Part shown: piece by piece, positions 61,785 through 64,000 of the stretch
How the letters are laid out: every line of letters starts with the position of its first letter
Numbering within the stretch: the stretch's first letter is position 1
DNA from: Campylobacter concisus
GTDB taxonomy: Bacteria; Campylobacterota; Campylobacteria; Campylobacterales; Campylobacteraceae
Length of the DNA stretch: 64,000 nucleotides
NCBI RefSeq assembly: GCF_003048405.1
Contig: NZ_PIQS01000001.1
Coordinates: forward strand, 970,550-1,034,549
Direction: 5' to 3'
Program-made: the position numbers and the translations under genes
Notes under the pieces: generated by a model
Databases searched by the model: none
What the model was told of the DNA's origin: nothing
The model's input: only the letters and a program-made list of their open reading frames with translations

Positions 61785-62919
61785 CTATCAAAGTATAGAC
61801 GAAATTTTAAACGATCCGTTTTTTGTAGATATTTTAAAAGAGACACCAAAAAAATCTCAGCCGACAAGCGAAGATGAAGTAATATTCGAAAGTATAAACG
61901 AATTTATCTCAAAAAATAACGCTTTGCCGCAAAAGGCCAAAATCGGTAGCAATGAAAGGAAGCTTTACAATGCGCTAGAGGGCATACGAAGCGATCCTAA
62001 AAAATGCAAAGAGCTAAAACCGCTGGATAAATTTAACCTTTTAGGAACAGTGCTAGAGCGGGACGACAATCTCCCTACTATGCTCAAAGACGATTTTACT
62101 AGCCTAGATGATGCTTTAGCCGGTCTTGGAGACATAATCGACTTGCCCGATCTTGCAGATTCGTTATTGGACGTTTCGGACATCAAAAAACCTAAGCAAA
62201 AAAGGCTACAACCGAAAGACTATGCCCAAACCAAGCGGATGGAAAATTTTGACGAATATAAGAAAATTTTTTCTCGCATACATTCGCAAATTAGCTCCGG
62301 CGCTAGAAAACTTATACCGGTTGGTAATTCGCAAGACATTAAAGCGGGCGATATTTTTATCTTAAAAGGCGTAATGCTTTATATAGAGGACAAGAGCGAC
62401 GACTTTAAGTCACAAAGCGGACAAAAAAATTCCAAACTTAAAGTAATATACGAAAACGGAACGTATGCCGATTTGAGGTTAAATTCTCTAGCGGCCGGAT
62501 TTAGGCGCTCGGATTCTTATAGAGTAGAGGCAAATAGCGATAGCGCCAAAGATGTATCTACTGGATTTATATACGTATTAAAATCCCTAAGCGATAACGA
62601 GCAAATTTTAAATATAAAAAATTTATACAAAATAGGCGTAACGGCTCAAAACAGCATCAGGGAGCGTATAGCTAACGCTCAAAACGAACCGACTTATTTG
62701 TATGCCCCCGTAGAAATAGTACGAGAATATGAAGTGAAAAACTTTAATCCTCAAAAACTGGAAGTCGCTTTACATCATATGCTTAGCCAAAAAAAGTTAC
62801 AAGCGGAAATAACGCTTCCAAACGGCAAAATAGTAAAACCGCAAGAGTGGTTTGTGGTAAAACTAGAGGAAATTGAGGAGGCTATTAACGATATTATTTT
62901 AAAAATGCAGATACAGTAA
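61777..62919 (+). CDS. GIY-YIG (T5orf172-type) nuclease of the restriction-like operon
   Basis: 380 aa. The N-terminal part holds I-N-E-F-I-S-K-N-N-A-L-P-Q ... E-R-K-L-Y-N-A-L (residues ~25-60), similar to the helicase C-terminus, and then a linker. The C-terminal domain has G-F-I-Y-V-L-K-S (263-270) and Y-K-I-G-V-T (284-289), then I-R-E-R-I, E and Q-E-W-F-V-V, the pattern of GIY-YIG/Mug113-type nucleases. It is the likely cleavage subunit. Last gene of the operon. Confidence 0.87.
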   Translation: MANYQSIDEILNDPFFVDILKETPKKSQPTSEDEVIFESINEFISKNNALPQKAKIGSNERKLYNALEGIRSDPKKCKELKPLDKFNLLGTVLERDDNLPTMLKDDFTSLDDALAGLGDIIDLPDLADSLLDVSDIKKPKQKRLQPKDYAQTKRMENFDEYKKIFSRIHSQISSGARKLIPVGNSQDIKAGDIFILKGVMLYIEDKSDDFKSQSGQKNSKLKVIYENGTYADLRLNSLAAGFRRSDSYRVEANSDSAKDVSTGFIYVLKSLSDNEQILNIKNLYKIGVTAQNSIRERIANAQNEPTYLYAPVEIVREYEVKNFNPQKLEVALHHMLSQKKLQAEITLPNGKIVKPQEWFVVKLEEIEEAINDIILKMQIQ

Positions 62920-63039
62920 TAGCGCAAAAGGCTTGATACTGCGCGATTGGTAGTAGGTGCGAGTGCAAGATCAAAATTGATAGAGTGGCCGTATTGAATA
63001 TTAATATTTATGAAATAGATATTGAATTAAATGGTAAGT

Positions 63040-64000
63040 TTATTGGTTGTGTGTCAAAACAAAACTTTCCAAATCCTTCCACTTACTAGTTTGAATTTTA
63101 TGGTTTAAAATGTCTATTTTTTCATTACATCTTAATCTTGCATCGGTAATAATCTCGTCCCAACTTTTAGGTATTATCGTAAAACCATCGCTATCGATAT
63201 TTCCTATAGTATAAATGTTTTCGTTTTTTGTATCCGATACCGCAATTGCATATATTTTCTTTTTTGTTCTATTGTCATATTTTTTGTTAATTTCTTTAAG
63301 TGTTCTAACATATTTTGTTCTAACTTCTTCTAATATTTTTGGATTTATTGCAATGCCAGGCTTTTTAAGTTCTATTATATAAATGGTGTCATTAGCGAAG
63401 ATTGGAATGAATATGTCTGGAATTTTCTTTACATCATGACTGCTTATAATTTTTTCGAGCTCGTCAGAATCGAAATGAAAAAATTTCTCATTCTCTAATA
63501 TCTTTTTCAATGATTCATCGCTAGCGAAGTTGCCTCTATCAATATTTTCAAATTTTTCATCAAATATCCAAAGATACTTATCTATAATATGATGAAGCAT
63601 AGTTCGTTCTTTTACTGCTCTACTTTTCTTGCCGTTTACTAATTCTGATAATCTATTTAAAAAATCTATTCTACTAATATATTTTTCTTTTTCAGATATC
63701 GCCTTTATTATCCCGTAATTTGCCTCTATGTATCTGAGTTTTTCACTATCTTGCTGGTTTAAGCTCAATATCGTCACTACATTGTCTATATAATTATCGG
63801 GAGCTTCTTTAAGTAAAATATCAACTAATCTTACGATAATTTGTTTAACTTCATCAGATAAATTTTTATTGCCAATTTTGTCTATAAACGGAAGCATGAT
63901 GGCTTGATATGTATTTTCGGTAATTTCATCCTTACTTAAATTTAAAAATTTAAGGTAGTCATTTGAAAATTCGCCAATATTGTCTTTATAAATACTAAAT
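63040..64000 (-). CDS. Partial protein with Shedu-like / PD-(D/E)XK C-terminal domain
   Basis: The frame is open to the right edge (at least 320 codons), so the N-terminus lies outside the window; the ATG at 63897 is probably internal. The visible C-terminal part has E-R-T-M-L-H-H-I-I-D-K-Y-L-W-I-F-D-E, then P-D-I-F-I-P and I-Y-I-I-E-L-K-K-P-G, a D...ExK core similar to Shedu (DUF4263) nucleases. The upstream missing part could be an ATPase or sensor domain. It is convergent with the GIY-YIG gene. Confidence 0.78.
   Translation of the reverse strand, partial: FSIYKDNIGEFSNDYLKFLNLSKDEITENTYQAIMLPFIDKIGNKNLSDEVKQIIVRLVDILLKEAPDNYIDNVVTILSLNQQDSEKLRYIEANYGIIKAISEKEKYISRIDFLNRLSELVNGKKSRAVKERTMLHHIIDKYLWIFDEKFENIDRGNFASDESLKKILENEKFFHFDSDELEKIISSHDVKKIPDIFIPIFANDTIYIIELKKPGIAINPKILEEVRTKYVRTLKEINKKYDNRTKKKIYAIAVSDTKNENIYTIGNIDSDGFTIIPKSWDEIITDARLRCNEKIDILNHKIQTSKWKDLESFVLTHNQ

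Larger units (their letters stand above)
34457..64000. mobile_element. Genomic island (mobilizable/defence content) downstream of tRNA-Asn
   Basis: From the 3' end of tRNA-Asn to the window edge there are no housekeeping genes. Content is a mobilization module, a decayed gene, a WYL-controlled defence-like regulon, Fic, a PIN toxin-antitoxin pair and a restriction-like operon. No integrase gene and no second copy of the tRNA 3' end were noticed. The right boundary is therefore outside the window, or the island is a composite of several insertions. Confidence 0.6.

Noticed and set aside
57152..62919. DISARM or BREX system
   Set aside because: No DUF1998, PLD, PglZ or BrxC-like gene is found; only the methyltransferase and helicase are superficially similar.

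Overview
The window is a low-GC epsilonproteobacterial chromosome segment, almost certainly from a Campylobacter. The basis is gene order recalled from C. jejuni: pheS-pheT-aroA-ispH-rpsA-(membrane protein)-serA next to a HIT gene, and aroQ-peptidase-folK-flhF-flhG-(membrane protein)-fliA-fliM-fliY with sppA and an aminofutalosine-deaminase-like gene divergent from it. The species cannot be settled from the sequence alone; a C. concisus-like species is a guess.

Bases 1-34456 are a core backbone. It starts inside pckA and continues with a minus-strand block (dctA, cyclophilin, yebC). A copper-handling operon follows (acetyltransferase, CopZ-like chaperone, CopA ATPase, a possible TorD-like chaperone), then argH, a soluble zinc-domain chemoreceptor and a HIT protein. 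Next come the pheS to serA cluster and efp. A minus-strand gene at 20991-21248 is missed by ordinary ORF calling because it has an in-frame UGA; it encodes a SelW-type selenoprotein. After that come a DJ-1 protein, an RRM protein overlapping a GluQ-type synthetase, sppA, the deaminase, aroQ, the flagellar regulatory operon, a LOG protein, mnmA and tRNA-Asn.

From tRNA-Asn (34382-34456) to the right edge the content is accessory. A ColE1-like mobilization module comes first: an HTH protein, MobC, and a relaxase broken by a one-base frameshift in a G5 tract. Two MbeB/MbeD-like ORFs are nested in the relaxase in another frame. A badly decayed pseudogene lies at 36999-38024.

Bases 38.0-54.8 kb hold the most striking part. 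They encode two DUF262 (GmrS/GmrD-like) proteins, a Cas4-like/DEDD fusion nuclease, a PD-(D/E)XK nuclease, a stand-alone FtsZ C-terminal-domain protein with a metallophosphoesterase, a Sir2 protein, an HNH-like protein, an agmatine-deiminase-fold enzyme, several unknowns, a DUF2130 protein and a double-AAA ATPase. A WYL-domain regulator sits in the middle. Eight copies of a palindrome, AGACA-N5/6-TGTCY, lie in front of these transcription units, usually exactly 11 nt from a -10 box. Two sites have clear -10 boxes on both sides at 11-12 nt and a third does so less regularly. I read this as one WYL-controlled, probably defensive, regulon whose promoters resemble mycobacterial PafBC promoters.

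Bases 55.0-64.0 kb carry an apparently truncated Fic gene, a hairpin-rich non-coding stretch and a PIN toxin-antitoxin pair. A compact three-gene operon follows: an MmeI-like methyltransferase with no visible nuclease domain, an SF2 helicase and a GIY-YIG nuclease. The window ends within a minus-strand gene with a nuclease-like ExK motif. No integrase, IS element or CRISPR array was found.
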